The notes under the pieces are model-generated. The model made no database searches and was not told the DNA's origin. It saw only the letters and a list, made by a program, of their open reading frames with translations. This document shows, piece after piece, positions 29,894 to 39,082 of a stretch of 64,000 nt of DNA. This DNA comes from Bin87 sp965220055 (GTDB lineage Bacteria; Chloroflexota; Dehalococcoidia; Lucifugimonadales; UBA3495), in assembly GCA_965220055.1 (NCBI GenBank), contig CBDCPE010000004.1, positions 930,001 to 994,000 on the forward strand, read 5' to 3'. The translations under genes and the position numbers were made by a program. How positions within the stretch are numbered: the first letter of the stretch is position 1; each line of letters begins with the position of its first letter.

Positions 29894-30328
29894 CTACTCC
29901 GAATTCGAGGACAGACATCTTGCGCATTTGCCTCCGATCGTGAGATTTTCAAGGTCGGGCGTGAAACCGAATTCCTGCTCCAACCGCCCGCTAAATTCGT
30001 TCAGGTAGTCGGGACTGAGCGTTTGGACGGTGTCGCACGCAGAGCAGACCATATGGTTGTGCCGGTTGTGCTGATCAGCGAGTTCGAAGTGGAGTTTGTT
30101 GCCGATGACCACTTCGGTAACTACGCCGAGGCGCTTCAACAGTTGCAGGGTGCGGTAAATCGTCGCCAGGTCCACATACGGATGCTGCTCCTTGGCCAAC
30201 GACCACACCTCGTCGGCTCCGATGTGACCCGTGCGACCGGCTACGATATCCAGCACGGAGAGACGCTGTGGAGTGATTCGGTAGCCCTGCGAGCGCAAGC
30301 GGCCGATAGCCGATTCGTGTCCAGACAT
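29894..30328 (-). CDS. zur: Fur-family metal-responsive repressor (Zur-like)
   Basis: A 144-residue Fur-family regulator. The N-terminal winged helix contains RITPQRLSVLDIVAG and the recognition helix VDLATIYRTLQLL. The C-terminal half shows the ligand segment RHNHMVCSACDTV and a second CARC, giving the two CxxC pairs of the structural zinc site. It is the first gene of the zinc-uptake run behind a consensus promoter, so autoregulation with zinc as signal is likely. It could instead be a Fur or Mur; the neighbouring znu genes favour Zur. Confidence 0.88.
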   Translation of the reverse strand: MSGHESAIGRLRSQGYRITPQRLSVLDIVAGRTGHIGADEVWSLAKEQHPYVDLATIYRTLQLLKRLGVVTEVVIGNKLHFELADQHNRHNHMVCSACDTVQTLSPDYLNEFSGRLEQEFGFTPDLENLTIGGKCARCLSSNSE

Positions 30329-30341
30329 ACGCCACCTACCG

Positions 30342-30394
30342 TTATTGCAGTAATTTGCGAGTACGAATTATAGCACCGAAGACGAGATTGTCAA
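30342..30394 (-). promoter_or_regulatory. Consensus promoter and candidate Zur operator of the zur-znu operon
   Basis: On the minus strand TTGACA (30389-30394), a 16-nt spacer and TATAAT (30367-30372) form a near-ideal sigma-70 promoter. Just downstream lie the dyads TAATTCG...GCAAATTA (30351-30370) and TTACTGCAATAA (30342-30353), imperfect palindromes overlapping the start of transcription, where a Zur repressor would bind. Confidence 0.65.
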
Positions 30395-30467
30395 CCGGTT
30401 CCGAGGGCGTGCCGTCAGCGTATGAGGCGTCGCCTGAGGTAAGGACCGTCGTGCTAGAATTCGAACC

Positions 30468-31061
30468 ATGGCGGGAATTCAACCTGGACAGCGTCTGGCA
30501 GAGGTGACGGCGTCGCGCACGCAGCGCGTCGAGGCGCAATGCTACGGGGCGCGCACCGCTCCACCACTGGGTTCGTTGGTACGCATCGGGTCGCCACCGA
30601 TCTATGCGGTGGTGCTCGAAATTCGGCACGAACCGCTGGACCCAACCCGGCCGCTGGCTCCCAGGGGTGCAGATGTGGAAACGGAAGATGAGCTCTACGC
30701 CGCCAATCCTCAGCTGAGCACGATGTTGACCACGAGATTTAGCGCGTCGATCGTTGGCTATCAGGATGGCGCTGGCATCCGTCCGGGACTCCCGACCTTG
30801 CCGCCTGACCTTCACTCATTTGTGTTCCTGTGCGACGCCGGAGACCTGGCAGCATTCGGGATCAACCTTGGATGGCTAAGGCTGTTGCTGGAGGAACGGA
30901 CGCCGGCCTCGGACACGGCAATCGCGAATTTGCTGCGCCAAGCGGCGGAAACCAAAACGGACACGCGTGAGTTTTTGATCGGCGCAGGAAAGGCCTTGGC
31001 CGCCGAATTGTCCGGTGAGCACCAGCGGCTGCGAGCTTTGTTGCGCGAGGTCGGGGGATGA
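30468..31061 (+). CDS. HerA-associated protein of unknown function (HAS-barrel-like)
   Basis: A 197-residue protein encoded with its ATG 10 or more bp after a divergent promoter region. It ends with an ATGA overlap with the HerA-like ATPase, so the two are translationally coupled. The N-terminal half reads as beta-rich (GSLVRIGSPPIYAVVLEIRHEP), like the HAS barrel that precedes HerA ATPases, and the C-terminal half is helical. I infer a partner or regulatory subunit of the ATPase. No catalytic motif is seen. Confidence 0.6.
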   Translation: MAGIQPGQRLAEVTASRTQRVEAQCYGARTAPPLGSLVRIGSPPIYAVVLEIRHEPLDPTRPLAPRGADVETEDELYAANPQLSTMLTTRFSASIVGYQDGAGIRPGLPTLPPDLHSFVFLCDAGDLAAFGINLGWLRLLLEERTPASDTAIANLLRQAAETKTDTREFLIGAGKALAAELSGEHQRLRALLREVGG

Positions 31062-32764
31062 TCATGGCGGACGGACCGGGAGGCAATGGCTTCCGGCCAG
31101 CGGCAACGCGTCGACTGGGACAGATAGTTGGCGGATCGCTGTCTCGCGGTCTGGATGTCCGGCTGGACGCGTCGGACGCCGGGATTGAGGATGTCGCAGT
31201 CGGATCGTTTGTAACGATCCAGGGGCGCCGGCAAAAGTATTTTGCGGTGGTTACCGACGTGGAATTGCGGGCCGTCGATGACAGCGTGCGACATTTCCCA
31301 CCGGCTTTTTCTCCAAACGGGATTACCGGTGGCGACTATACAGCGGAGGTCATCGCGGGCACCGTGGCGTACGGTCAACTGTCGGTAATGCCTGGCATGG
31401 CCATGTCGATCGGCGCGTCCCCTGACGGGATCGCCGAACAGGCCAAGACAATACCCGAGCATTTCGCCCCGGTGTACGCGGCGTCGCAAGCGGATATTGA
31501 CGCAGTGTTTCGGGCCGGTGAGGGAGACTTCGCGTTGGGGTCACCACAGGGTATGGAGGCGTCGGTGGTCCGGTTGGACCTTGGAACCCTGGTTAACCGG
31601 TCGGTCGGCGTGTTCGGCGCTTCAGGCACGGGCAAGACGTTTTTGGCACGAATGCTGTTGGCTGGTCTGGTCAAACAGACGCACGCGGTGTCGCTGGTAT
31701 TCGACATGGAGAGCGAGTACGGTTGGCAGGGTCAGGACAACGACCGGGGGCGGCAGGTGAAGGGGCTCAAGCAACTTTTTCCGGCCCGGGTTGTCACGTT
31801 CACGCTCGACGAGGAAAGCAGCCGCCGCAGGGGAGCCTCGCCGGACGGAGTGGTTCGCATCGGGTACGACGAGATCGAGCCGGCCGACATTGAAGTTCTC
31901 CGGGATTTGCTCAATTTATCGGACGTGGCGGCTGCCACAGCGTGGAACTTAGCCAGGCACTATCAAGTAAACTGGCTGCGAGAATTCATCGCGCTGAGCG
32001 TTGCCGACGTCGGCGACCTGTCGGACCAAATGGGGGTCAACTTATCCGCTCTACAAACGCTCCATCGTCGCTTGCGGTCTTGGGAGCGGTTCGGGTTCCT
32101 CGCAGATACCAGCCAGGGGAGCGCTAGCGCCGGCGGTATCATCGAACAGCTGGAACGTGGCAATCACGTAGTGCTGGAGTTTGGACAGTACGGACGTAAC
32201 ACCGCTGCGTACGTGCTGGTCAGCAACCTGCTGACCCGCCGGATCCACGAAACCTGGGTGCGTCGCAAGGAGTTGGCTGACGGCGGTCAGGAAGACGAAC
32301 CCCGGCCGCTGGTGATCTTCATAGAGGAAGCCCACAAGTTCCTGACTTCCGACATCGCCTCGCAGACGATTTTCGGGACGATCGCCCGGGAGTTGCGAAA
32401 GTACAACGTCACGCTGATGATAGTCGATCAACGGCCAAGCGGCATCGATTCCGAGGTGATGAGCCAGCTTGGCACGCGACTGTCGTGCGCATTGAACGAC
32501 GATCGGGATATGAACGCGGTGCTCATGGGAGCCAGGGACGCCGGGCAGCTGAGAAACGTGTTGGCGCGGCTGGATAGCAAGCAGCAGGCGCTGGTGTTCG
32601 GACATGCTGTCCCCATGCCGGTGGTGGTGCGGCCCCGCGACTACGACGAAGCGTTCTACGCTGAAATGGTATCCGCCCCCGGCAGGGCGGTTGGGGCAGC
32701 CTTGGCCGAATCCGATGCGGACCGCATGCAGCGGGAGATCGACGAGCTTTTCCCCCCAGAGTGA
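31058..32764 (+). CDS. HerA-like FtsK/VirB4-type ATPase with HAS barrel (DUF87)
   Basis: A 568-residue hexameric-type DNA-translocating ATPase. An N-terminal beta-barrel (residues 15-130, IQGRRQKYFAVVTDVEL) precedes Walker A FGASGTGKTFLARM near residue 189. Walker B is PLVIFIEEAHKFL near residue 422. The motif DQRPSGID and the arginine-containing LSCALNDDRD follow. HerA proteins unwind or pump DNA and usually work with the nuclease NurA. No NurA homologue is adjacent. The ATPase is coupled to a small protein by an ATGA overlap. It lies just before panC, outside the IS-rich zone. Confidence 0.85.
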   Translation: MIMADGPGGNGFRPAATRRLGQIVGGSLSRGLDVRLDASDAGIEDVAVGSFVTIQGRRQKYFAVVTDVELRAVDDSVRHFPPAFSPNGITGGDYTAEVIAGTVAYGQLSVMPGMAMSIGASPDGIAEQAKTIPEHFAPVYAASQADIDAVFRAGEGDFALGSPQGMEASVVRLDLGTLVNRSVGVFGASGTGKTFLARMLLAGLVKQTHAVSLVFDMESEYGWQGQDNDRGRQVKGLKQLFPARVVTFTLDEESSRRRGASPDGVVRIGYDEIEPADIEVLRDLLNLSDVAAATAWNLARHYQVNWLREFIALSVADVGDLSDQMGVNLSALQTLHRRLRSWERFGFLADTSQGSASAGGIIEQLERGNHVVLEFGQYGRNTAAYVLVSNLLTRRIHETWVRRKELADGGQEDEPRPLVIFIEEAHKFLTSDIASQTIFGTIARELRKYNVTLMIVDQRPSGIDSEVMSQLGTRLSCALNDDRDMNAVLMGARDAGQLRNVLARLDSKQQALVFGHAVPMPVVVRPRDYDEAFYAEMVSAPGRAVGAALAESDADRMQREIDELFPPE

Positions 32765-32811
32765 TGCCTCCAAACAGCCTGCTGAGAGACAAATGACGGT
32801 ACCGGTACCTG

Positions 32812-33669
32812 GTGATGAAAGTAGCTGAGACTTGCGCCGAGATGGCTGAGTTGTGCCGGGTAGCAGCACGTCCGCTTGGCCTCGTGCCGACCATGGGAGC
32901 TCTGCACGACGGGCACCTGTCGCTGGTGCGCCACGCCCGGGCGAACAACGAGTCCATGGTGGCGTCCATATTCGTCAACCCGACCCAATTCGGGCCAAGC
33001 GAAGACTTCGCCAGCTACCCGCGCAGCCTGCAACGCGACCTGGAGCTGCTGGAAGCGGAGGGTACCGACCTGGTTTTCGTGCCACCCCCGTCGGAAGTTT
33101 ATCCGGAAGGTTTCGACACATGGATCGAACCGGGCACCGTGGCCGAAGGCATGGAAGGGGCGGCCAGGCCAGGCCACTTCCGCGGAGTGGCGACGGTGGT
33201 CGCAAAATTGTTCACAATCGTGAGGCCTGACCGTGCCTACTTCGGCCAGAAAGATGGTCAGCAGGTCGCGGTCATCCGCAAGATGAACGCCGACCTGAAC
33301 CTGGGGGTTGCCGTGGTGGCCATACCGACCATCCGGGAACCGGACGGCCTCGCGCTGAGCAGCCGAAACGCCTATCTGGGAGAAGCGGAACGCGCGGCCG
33401 CTCCCGTCGTGTATCGGGCGCTAAGGGCAGCGGAGGGGCTATGGAATACCGGAGAGCGGGATGCTCGACGGCTGCGTGCCGCCGCGCTGCGGGTGTTGAA
33501 TAATGAGCCGTTGGTGGACGCCGTGGACTACTTCAGCTTGGTCGACGCCGAAAGCATGGCCGACGCGGAGACGGTTATCGACGGGCAACCGGCGATGGTT
33601 GCCACTGCTGTGCGGATTGGGTCAGTGCGACTGATCGATAACGTGGTCCTAAAATCCCAAGATCAGTAA
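32812..33669 (+). CDS. panC: Pantothenate synthetase
   Basis: A 285-residue enzyme that joins pantoate and beta-alanine with ATP in coenzyme A biosynthesis. The nucleotidyl-transferase signature VPTMGALHDGHLSLVR is near residue 24. FVNPTQFGPSEDF, FGQKDGQQVAVIRKM and the KMSKS-like IREPDGLALSSRN follow in the usual order. The start is either GTG 32812 or the adjacent ATG 32815. The panB partner is not in the window. It is the last intact chromosomal gene before the IS-rich region. Confidence 0.96.
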   Translation: MMKVAETCAEMAELCRVAARPLGLVPTMGALHDGHLSLVRHARANNESMVASIFVNPTQFGPSEDFASYPRSLQRDLELLEAEGTDLVFVPPPSEVYPEGFDTWIEPGTVAEGMEGAARPGHFRGVATVVAKLFTIVRPDRAYFGQKDGQQVAVIRKMNADLNLGVAVVAIPTIREPDGLALSSRNAYLGEAERAAAPVVYRALRAAEGLWNTGERDARRLRAAALRVLNNEPLVDAVDYFSLVDAESMADAETVIDGQPAMVATAVRIGSVRLIDNVVLKSQDQ

Positions 33670-33672
33670 CGC

Positions 33673-34899
33673 TAGTACTCAGTCAACGTTGGAAAGGCAG
33701 GGGTAAAATCGCTGCAGTTTATTTCGGGCGTCCTGGGTGCTGAACCGCCAGTTGATGGTGGCGCCCGCGGCGTTGCGTTGGGTCTCGTAGGCCGTGATGT
33801 GGAGTTGCAGGGCGTCGGCGTCCGGGTTCCTCCCCTGGAGGCAAGCCCGGGTCAACACGCTGAACTCAATCTCCGCCATATTCAGCCAATCGGCGTGCTT
33901 GGGAGTGTGGTGAAACTCCAAACGCCGCACGATGCGCCGAGCCTCAGCAGCCGGAAAGGTCTCGTAGAGCGAAGCCATGCGGTGGGTGTTCAGATTGTCG
34001 AGAACCACCCGTACCACCGGAGCGTGGGGATAGGCCACATCCACCAGCCAGCGCATCTGGTGGGCGAAGTCCACCATGGTGCGTCGCTTCGGTGATCGCC
34101 ACGTGGCGCCAGCCCGCCAGAGGCTCGCAGGTCAAGAAGAGATTGCGGGTGCCGCCCCGCCGGTACTCGTAGTCCTGGCGTCGCGGGCGTCCCGGCGGGG
34201 CGGGCAGCGGCGTGCGGGTATCGGCCAGCAGTTGGGTGGAGGTCTCGTCGAAGCACACCACCGGCCGGTCAGGGTCGTAGGGTTCCCCGTAGAGGTCCAG
34301 CACGTCCTCCATGGCCGCCACGAACTCTCCGTTCACCTTGGGGATGCACCACTGTTGCTTCCGCCACGGCTGGAGGATGTTTTTTTGAGCCGCAGACGCA
34401 CCGTCTCGTGGGACAGCGACTCCACCAATCCCAACTCCACCGCCCGGTCGGCCAGCAACCGCAGGGTCCAGTGGTCATGGCCCTCGGGCGCATCACTGCA
34501 CGCCAAGGCAATCAGATGGGCTTCGCCACGATCATCCAACTTCCGGTACCGATTGGCTTGGGGATGGTCGTGCAGCACACCGTCCAATCCCTCCTCAGCG
34601 TACCGCCGTTTGGTGCGCAACACCGTGCGCTGCGACGTGTCCAAGGCCGCCGCCACCTGGCTCGCGCTCCATCCTTCGTCAGTCTTGAGCAGGATCCGCG
34701 CCCGAGTGATTACCCGAGCGGAATGCTGGCCGCTTCGAATCAATTGCCGGAGCCGTTCTCGCTCCTCCGGCGTCAACTGTACTCCGTATTTCTCCTGAAC
34801 CATGGCTGCCGCACCTCCTGCACTGTCGTTCCCCAGTCAGTGTAGGCTTGTTGCTCCGCATCAACTCATATACGCCAATACAGGTTTGACTGAGTACTA
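33673..34899 (-). mobile_element. IS630-family element (copy 1)
   Basis: The ends are the perfect 14-bp inverted repeat TAGTACTCAGTCAA (33673-33686) and TTGACTGAGTACTA (34886-34899). TA dinucleotides at both tips are typical of this family. The transposase inside carries one likely programmed frameshift and one disabling frameshift. Confidence 0.9.
33679..34803 (-). pseudogene. IS630 transposase, broken
   Basis: The N-terminal helix-turn-helix part (MVQEKYGVQLTPEERERL...) runs to a slippery run of seven A residues on the coding strand near 34382, where a programmed -1 shift is usual. The DDE core continues with CFDETS. A further shift near 34080 separates GWRHVAITEA from FAHQMRWLVDVAYP. The intact sibling at 48484-49134 reads straight through this point, so the second shift is a mutation and the element is probably dead. 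Confidence 0.85.
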
Positions 34900-34925
34900 G
34901 GTATTGTCCCAAAGGAGAGTTACGG

Positions 34926-35103
34926 ATGCCAGGGACTATCAAGGCGAGCGAGCAAAACGTTGAAAAGATATTCTGCAACGACTATCTGTTTGAAATACCC
35001 GTGTTCCAACGACCTTATGCCTGGACTACCGACGAGGTTGACGAGCTACTGGATGACCTGCTCTTTGCCATGCGCCGCGACGATAACGAGGCGTATTTCC
35101 TAA
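34926..35103 (+). pseudogene. DUF262 (GmrS-like) protein, N-terminal fragment
   Basis: An open start MPGTIKASEQNVEKIF is followed by VFQRPYAWTTDEVDELLDDL, the N-terminal signature of DUF262 proteins (the S half of GmrSD type IV restriction systems). The gene is cut after about 59 codons by the IS5-type element at 35104. The sequence at 47733-48444 matches later DUF262 blocks and is probably the rest of this same gene. The DGQQR segment between the two pieces is missing. Confidence 0.75.
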
Positions 35104-35980
35104 GAGGGTGTCTAAAAATGGGGAAGGCGGGCCAGTCTGCGCAGGGTGAGGCCGGTCATTGCGATGTAAATCCAAGTTTCGGTGGTTTCACACAACGCTT
35201 CGTAGTCCTTGCTCAACCGTCGTTGCAGGTTCAGCCAACCAAAGGTGCGTTCCACGACCCACCTCCGGGGCAGCACCTGAAAAGTATGTTGCTGTGGTGG
35301 ACGCCGCACCAACTCCAGGGTCCAGCCGCCCACCGTCCTGGCCCACTCTACCAATTTGCCGCCGTAGGCCCCATCAGCCCAGATCAGCTGTAGTCGAGGG
35401 AACCGCCCCAACAGTCGGGTCAGCACCAGCCGGGCGCCGTCCCGGTCCTGTATATCGGCAGGGTGCACTGCCACCGCCAGCGGCAGCCCCAGGGTATCCA
35501 CCACGATGTGGCGCTTGCGGCCCTTCACCTTCTTGCCGGCGTCGTAGCCTCTGGGCCCCCTTTTTCACTGGTCTTCACCGATTGGCTGTCGATGATGGCC
35601 GCGCTGGGACTGGCCTGGCGACCCTGGGCCTGGCGCAGCTCGGCGTGCAGGACGCCATGTGCCCGTTGCCAGGCGCCATCACGACGCCAAGTCCGGAAGT
35701 AGTGGAAGACAATGCGCCAGGGCGGCAGGTCGTGGGGCAGCATCCGCCAGGAGCATCCAGTGCGCAGCACGTAGCGGATGGCGTTGACGATCTCCCGCCG
35801 GGGGTAGGTGATCGGTCGGCCGCCCGGTTTGGGCGGTGGCAACAAGGGCTCGAGCAGTTGCCATTCTCGGTCGCTGAGGTCGCTGGGATAGGCTGGTCGT
35901 TTCATACCCCAACGTTACGACCAACGCTCTTATCACGCCTGGATACCTCTACCCCAATCTCAACCTTTTTAGACACCCTC
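35104..35980 (-). mobile_element. IS5-type element (IS427-like), copy a
   Basis: Perfect 15-bp inverted repeats GAGGGTGTCTAAAAA (35104-35118) and TTTTTAGACACCCTC (35966-35980) enclose a two-frame transposase. TAA flanks both tips as a target duplication. It is inserted in the DUF262 gene. Confidence 0.9.
35112..35905 (-). CDS. IS5-type transposase, two overlapping frames
   Basis: Frame one (35905 to 35525) holds the N-terminal MKRPAYPSDLSDREWQLLEP and the first catalytic aspartate in AIIDSQSVK. Frame two (35528 to 35112) holds IWADGAYGGKL and the glutamate block RWVVERTFGWLN. They overlap at a run GAAAAAGGGGG near 35560 on the coding strand, where a programmed shift is known in IS427 relatives. 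The protein would be about 260 residues and looks functional if shifting occurs. Confidence 0.85.
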
Positions 35981-35983
35981 TAA

Positions 35984-36823
35984 GGGGTGTCGTCAAAATG
36001 GTGAGAGGGTGGTAGATTGCTGGAAATAGGGAGAGTGTGGAAGGTGGGGAGTATGACGGCAGCGTACCGCCGCCATGACATGACCGCTGCCGTTTGGCAG
36101 CGGCTGAGGCCGCATCTGCCCGCGGGAGAGGGCAAGCGAGGCCGGCCGGCCCATGACAACCGGCAGTTTATCGACGCGGTGTGCTGGATTCTGCGCACCG
36201 GCGCTCCTTGGCGCGATTTGCCCTCGGACTACGGAGACTGGAAGAACACTCACCGCCGCTTCTGCCGCTGGCGAGACCGCGGCGAATGGGCCAAGTTGCT
36301 GGAGGAAGTGATTGACGACCCCGATTATGAGTGGCTGATGATAGACGCCAGCTATATCAAGGCCCATCCCCACAGCGCTGGGGCCCGTGGTGGCAACCAA
36401 GCCATAGGCCGCACAAAAGGGGGCTGAACAGCAAGCTGCACTTGGCGGTGGACTCCCACGGTATGCCGGTGAGGCTGATGGTAACCGCAGGCACGACGGC
36501 CGATTGTACCCAGGCACTGCCCCTGATGGAAGGCATTGCAGCGGAGTGCTTGCTGGCAGACAAGGCTTATGACACCAACGAAATCGTAGCTGCTGCTGTG
36601 GATCGGGGAATTAACCCAGTAATACCGCCCAAGAGCAACCGGAGGGAAAAGCGGGACTATGACCGGGCGCTGTACAAGTTGCGGCACTTGGTGGAGAACG
36701 GATTCCTGAAATTCAAGCAGTGGCGAGGGGTTGCGACCCGTTATGCCAAGAGAACGGCGTCATACTCGGCCATCTGCCAGCTCCGGGCCGTGATGGTCTG
36801 GAGCAAACTTTTTTGACGACACT
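35984..36823 (+). mobile_element. IS5-type element, copy b
   Basis: Left end GTGTCGTCAAAA near 35987 is inverted as TTTTGACGACAC at the right end (36811-36822). CTAA flanks both sides. It lies directly next to copy a, which puts two insertions side by side. Confidence 0.8.
36053..36816 (+). CDS. IS5-type transposase (copy b), two overlapping frames
   Basis: Frame one from ATG 36053 encodes MTAAYRRHDMTAAVWQRLRP and the catalytic LMIDASYIKAHP, ending at 36427. Frame two (36331-36816) carries LLADKAYDTNEIV and the acidic REKRDYDRALYKLRHLVENGF. The frames overlap at CAAAAGGGGG near 36415, the usual slippery sequence. The protein appears intact if programmed shifting occurs. Confidence 0.82.
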
Positions 36824-36827
36824 AATT

Positions 36828-37184
36828 AGGGAGTATCGTCAAATTAGGTAGTGGATGGTGCGTCGCAATGCGGAGTAATGGTGTAGAAGGTGTCGGGTGT
36901 GATTGCATCGCATGGTCGTCATGACCTTTCGGACCGGGTTTGGAAACGCCTGCGATCTGACTTGCCGGGGGAAGCAGGCAAGGTGGGACGGCAGGCTCAG
37001 GACAACCGTCGGTTTCTGAACGCGGTGTTTTGGATCTTGCGTACTGGGTCGCCGTGGCGGGATTTGCCGCAGGATTACGGGGATTGGTGGCAACCCGTTA
37101 TGCCGAAAGCACAGCTTCATTCCTGGCGATTTGCCAAATCCGCGCACTGGTACTGTGGACCAAATTATTTTGACGACACTCCCT
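36828..37184 (+). mobile_element. Internally deleted IS5-type derivative (357 bp)
   Basis: Inverted ends AGGGAGTATCGTCAAAT (left) and the matching TTTTGACGACACTCCCT (right) bracket only the start and the end of a transposase: residues corresponding to MSGVIASHGRHDLSDRVWKRL... DYGDWW run straight into the C-terminus in another frame. It is MITE-like and cannot code for its own transposase. Confidence 0.8.
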
Positions 37185-37998
37185 AGGCAGTGTTGACATT
37201 TCATCGCAACCATATGAGGGCGGCAGCGAATTGCAGGAAGCCCAGGTATCGGCTGTCCAATTTGTCAAACCGTGAGAATACCCTTCGGTAGTGCTTGATC
37301 TTGCTGATGAAGCACTCCACCACGTGGCGTTCCCGGTACAGGTGGACATCGTACCAACGGGGCGACTTGCGGTTGGTCCGGGCGGGGATCACTGCCACCA
37401 TGCCGCCTTCCGCCAAGCCTGCGATGAAGTCCTGGGCGTCATACCCTTGGTCTGCGATCACGTACTCACTTTGGTAACCGGAGATCAAGGCTGCCGCCTG
37501 GGTGCTGTCATGGCGCTGTCCTGGGGTCAGCGTGAACCGCAAGGGGTTGCCCAGTCCGTCCACGCTGACGTGAACCTTGGTGCTGAACCCACCGCGGCTT
37601 CGGCCCAAGGCCTGGGCTGACTGCCCCCCTTTTGGTGGGGGCCCCCGCAGCGCACTGGTGGGCCCGGACCATCGTACTGTCGATGATCAGGTATTCAAGG
37701 TCAGGTTCCGCGCTGCAATGCCGGTGCATTCGCTCCCAGATGCCCCGATCGCACCACCGGGCAAAGCGTTTGTAGATGGTGTTCCACTTGCCGTACTCGG
37801 CGGGTAACAGCCGCCACTGCGCGCCGGAGCGATCCATCCACAGCACGGCTTCGACGAATTGCTGGCATTGGTTCTCGTCGCCCACGTACACATCAGGGCA
37901 TTCCCGCAGAAATTGGAGCAGCTTCGACCATTGTTCTGGGGGTATGGTTATACTTGACATGCCCCGATTGTACCGCAGTCCAAATGTCAACACTGCCT
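37185..37998 (-). mobile_element. IS5-type element (copy d)
   Basis: Perfect 17-bp inverted repeats AGGCAGTGTTGACATTT (37185-37201) and AAATGTCAACACTGCCT (37982-37998) with TA at the tips. It sits immediately beside the deleted element at 36828-37184. Confidence 0.88.
37201..37960 (-). CDS. IS5-type transposase (copy d), two overlapping frames
   Basis: Frame one begins MSSITIPPEQWSKLLQF at 37960 and carries LEYLIIDSTMVRAHQ. Frame two (37608 to 37201) carries VIADQGYDAQDF and RERHVVECFISKIKHYRR. The overlap near 37630 has a C/A/G homopolymer stretch consistent with programmed shifting. The DDE triad is complete, so the element may be active. Confidence 0.83.
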
Positions 37999-38021
37999 AA
38001 TCAGAGGCAGCGGCGTATATT

Positions 38022-39065
38022 ATGTCATCAGCCTTTACAAAACATTACGCACGCATGATGGATACCGGCATGGACTTAAAAGCGGATCTGGAACGTCTCA
38101 GCGAGCGGGTCAGGCTCGGACAGGAGCAAGATCACAACGAGTCGAACACCGTAGGGAATTTAGTTCTGCCGCTCATCGCGGCGCTGGGTTACGACACGCA
38201 AGACATTGCGGAGGTTGAGCGGGAATATAGTGTCGCGGGCGGGTCCGTGGACATCATAGTCAAAATCAATGATGCTACCGCGATGATTTTTGAGTGCAAA
38301 CGGGTATCAACCGATTTGGACGATGCCAACGTCGGGCAGCTACACGGGTACTTCGGCAAAATTCCCGAGGCGAGCATCGGCATACTCACGAATGGCGCTG
38401 AATACCAGTTTTTCGGCAATAGGAGCAGCACCTCGAATGAGATGAGCATGCAGCCCTTCCTCGAGATTGATCTTGGGGACGGTGTCGATGACGAAGAGGT
38501 GGACATTCTTCGCTGCTTCTCCCGCGCAATGTTCGAACCCGCAAGAGCAATGGAGGACGCTGGATACAGCAGGAATATAGTCAGTTATCTCCGTCGGCAA
38601 ATGTTTGATGAGCCCATGTACAGGGAGTTTATCTCCCTGCTCGCGAAGCAAAGCGGCAGCAACCGCCAGCGTTGGACCGATCAGGACCGACAGGACTTTG
38701 AACCACGTATCAAAAGGGCTTTGCGGAAATTCGCTGACGAGCTGGTTGCCGACCAAATGGAAAGCCATAGTGATACTTCTGAGGAGATGGCTGGGCAAGA
38801 GATCATCCGTCATATCCTTCGAGGCATGGCTGGCGCGGCAGAGGTGCACCGAAACTCGGGCAAGCAATACTGCACCATACAGTTGGACCAGAGTCGTAAG
38901 AGCCGTAAGCGGTTGTGCCGGCTGTACTTCAAAAACTCCAGCGCCCTACAAATTCAATTGGCAGACGATGAAGACCAGCTTGTTCCCGTCAACGCCATCT
39001 ACGATATCCTCCGTTACGAAGACCGCATCCGGAAAATTGCTGCAACTCATCTGAATAGCAGCTAG
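38022..39065 (+). CDS. PD-(D/E)XK-type nuclease-like protein (HsdR N-terminal-like, COG4748-like)
   Basis: A 347-residue protein with a restriction-enzyme-type core. A valine/leucine-rich strand VGNLVLPLIAALGY is followed by EVEREYSVAGGSVDIIV and MIFECKRV (near residues 65-92). This gives the D...ExK motif of the PD-(D/E)XK fold, as at the N-terminus of type I HsdR subunits. The rest is helical with a C-terminal CTIQLDQSRKSRKRLCRLYF block. No helicase part is present. It begins 23 bp after an IS end and stops 18 bp before another IS, yet its frame is whole. The likely role is defence or a stand-alone nuclease; this is inference from fold and neighbourhood. Confidence 0.7.
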   Translation: MSSAFTKHYARMMDTGMDLKADLERLSERVRLGQEQDHNESNTVGNLVLPLIAALGYDTQDIAEVEREYSVAGGSVDIIVKINDATAMIFECKRVSTDLDDANVGQLHGYFGKIPEASIGILTNGAEYQFFGNRSSTSNEMSMQPFLEIDLGDGVDDEEVDILRCFSRAMFEPARAMEDAGYSRNIVSYLRRQMFDEPMYREFISLLAKQSGSNRQRWTDQDRQDFEPRIKRALRKFADELVADQMESHSDTSEEMAGQEIIRHILRGMAGAAEVHRNSGKQYCTIQLDQSRKSRKRLCRLYFKNSSALQIQLADDEDQLVPVNAIYDILRYEDRIRKIAATHLNSS

Positions 39066-39082
39066 CAGCCTGTCCGAGTAAC

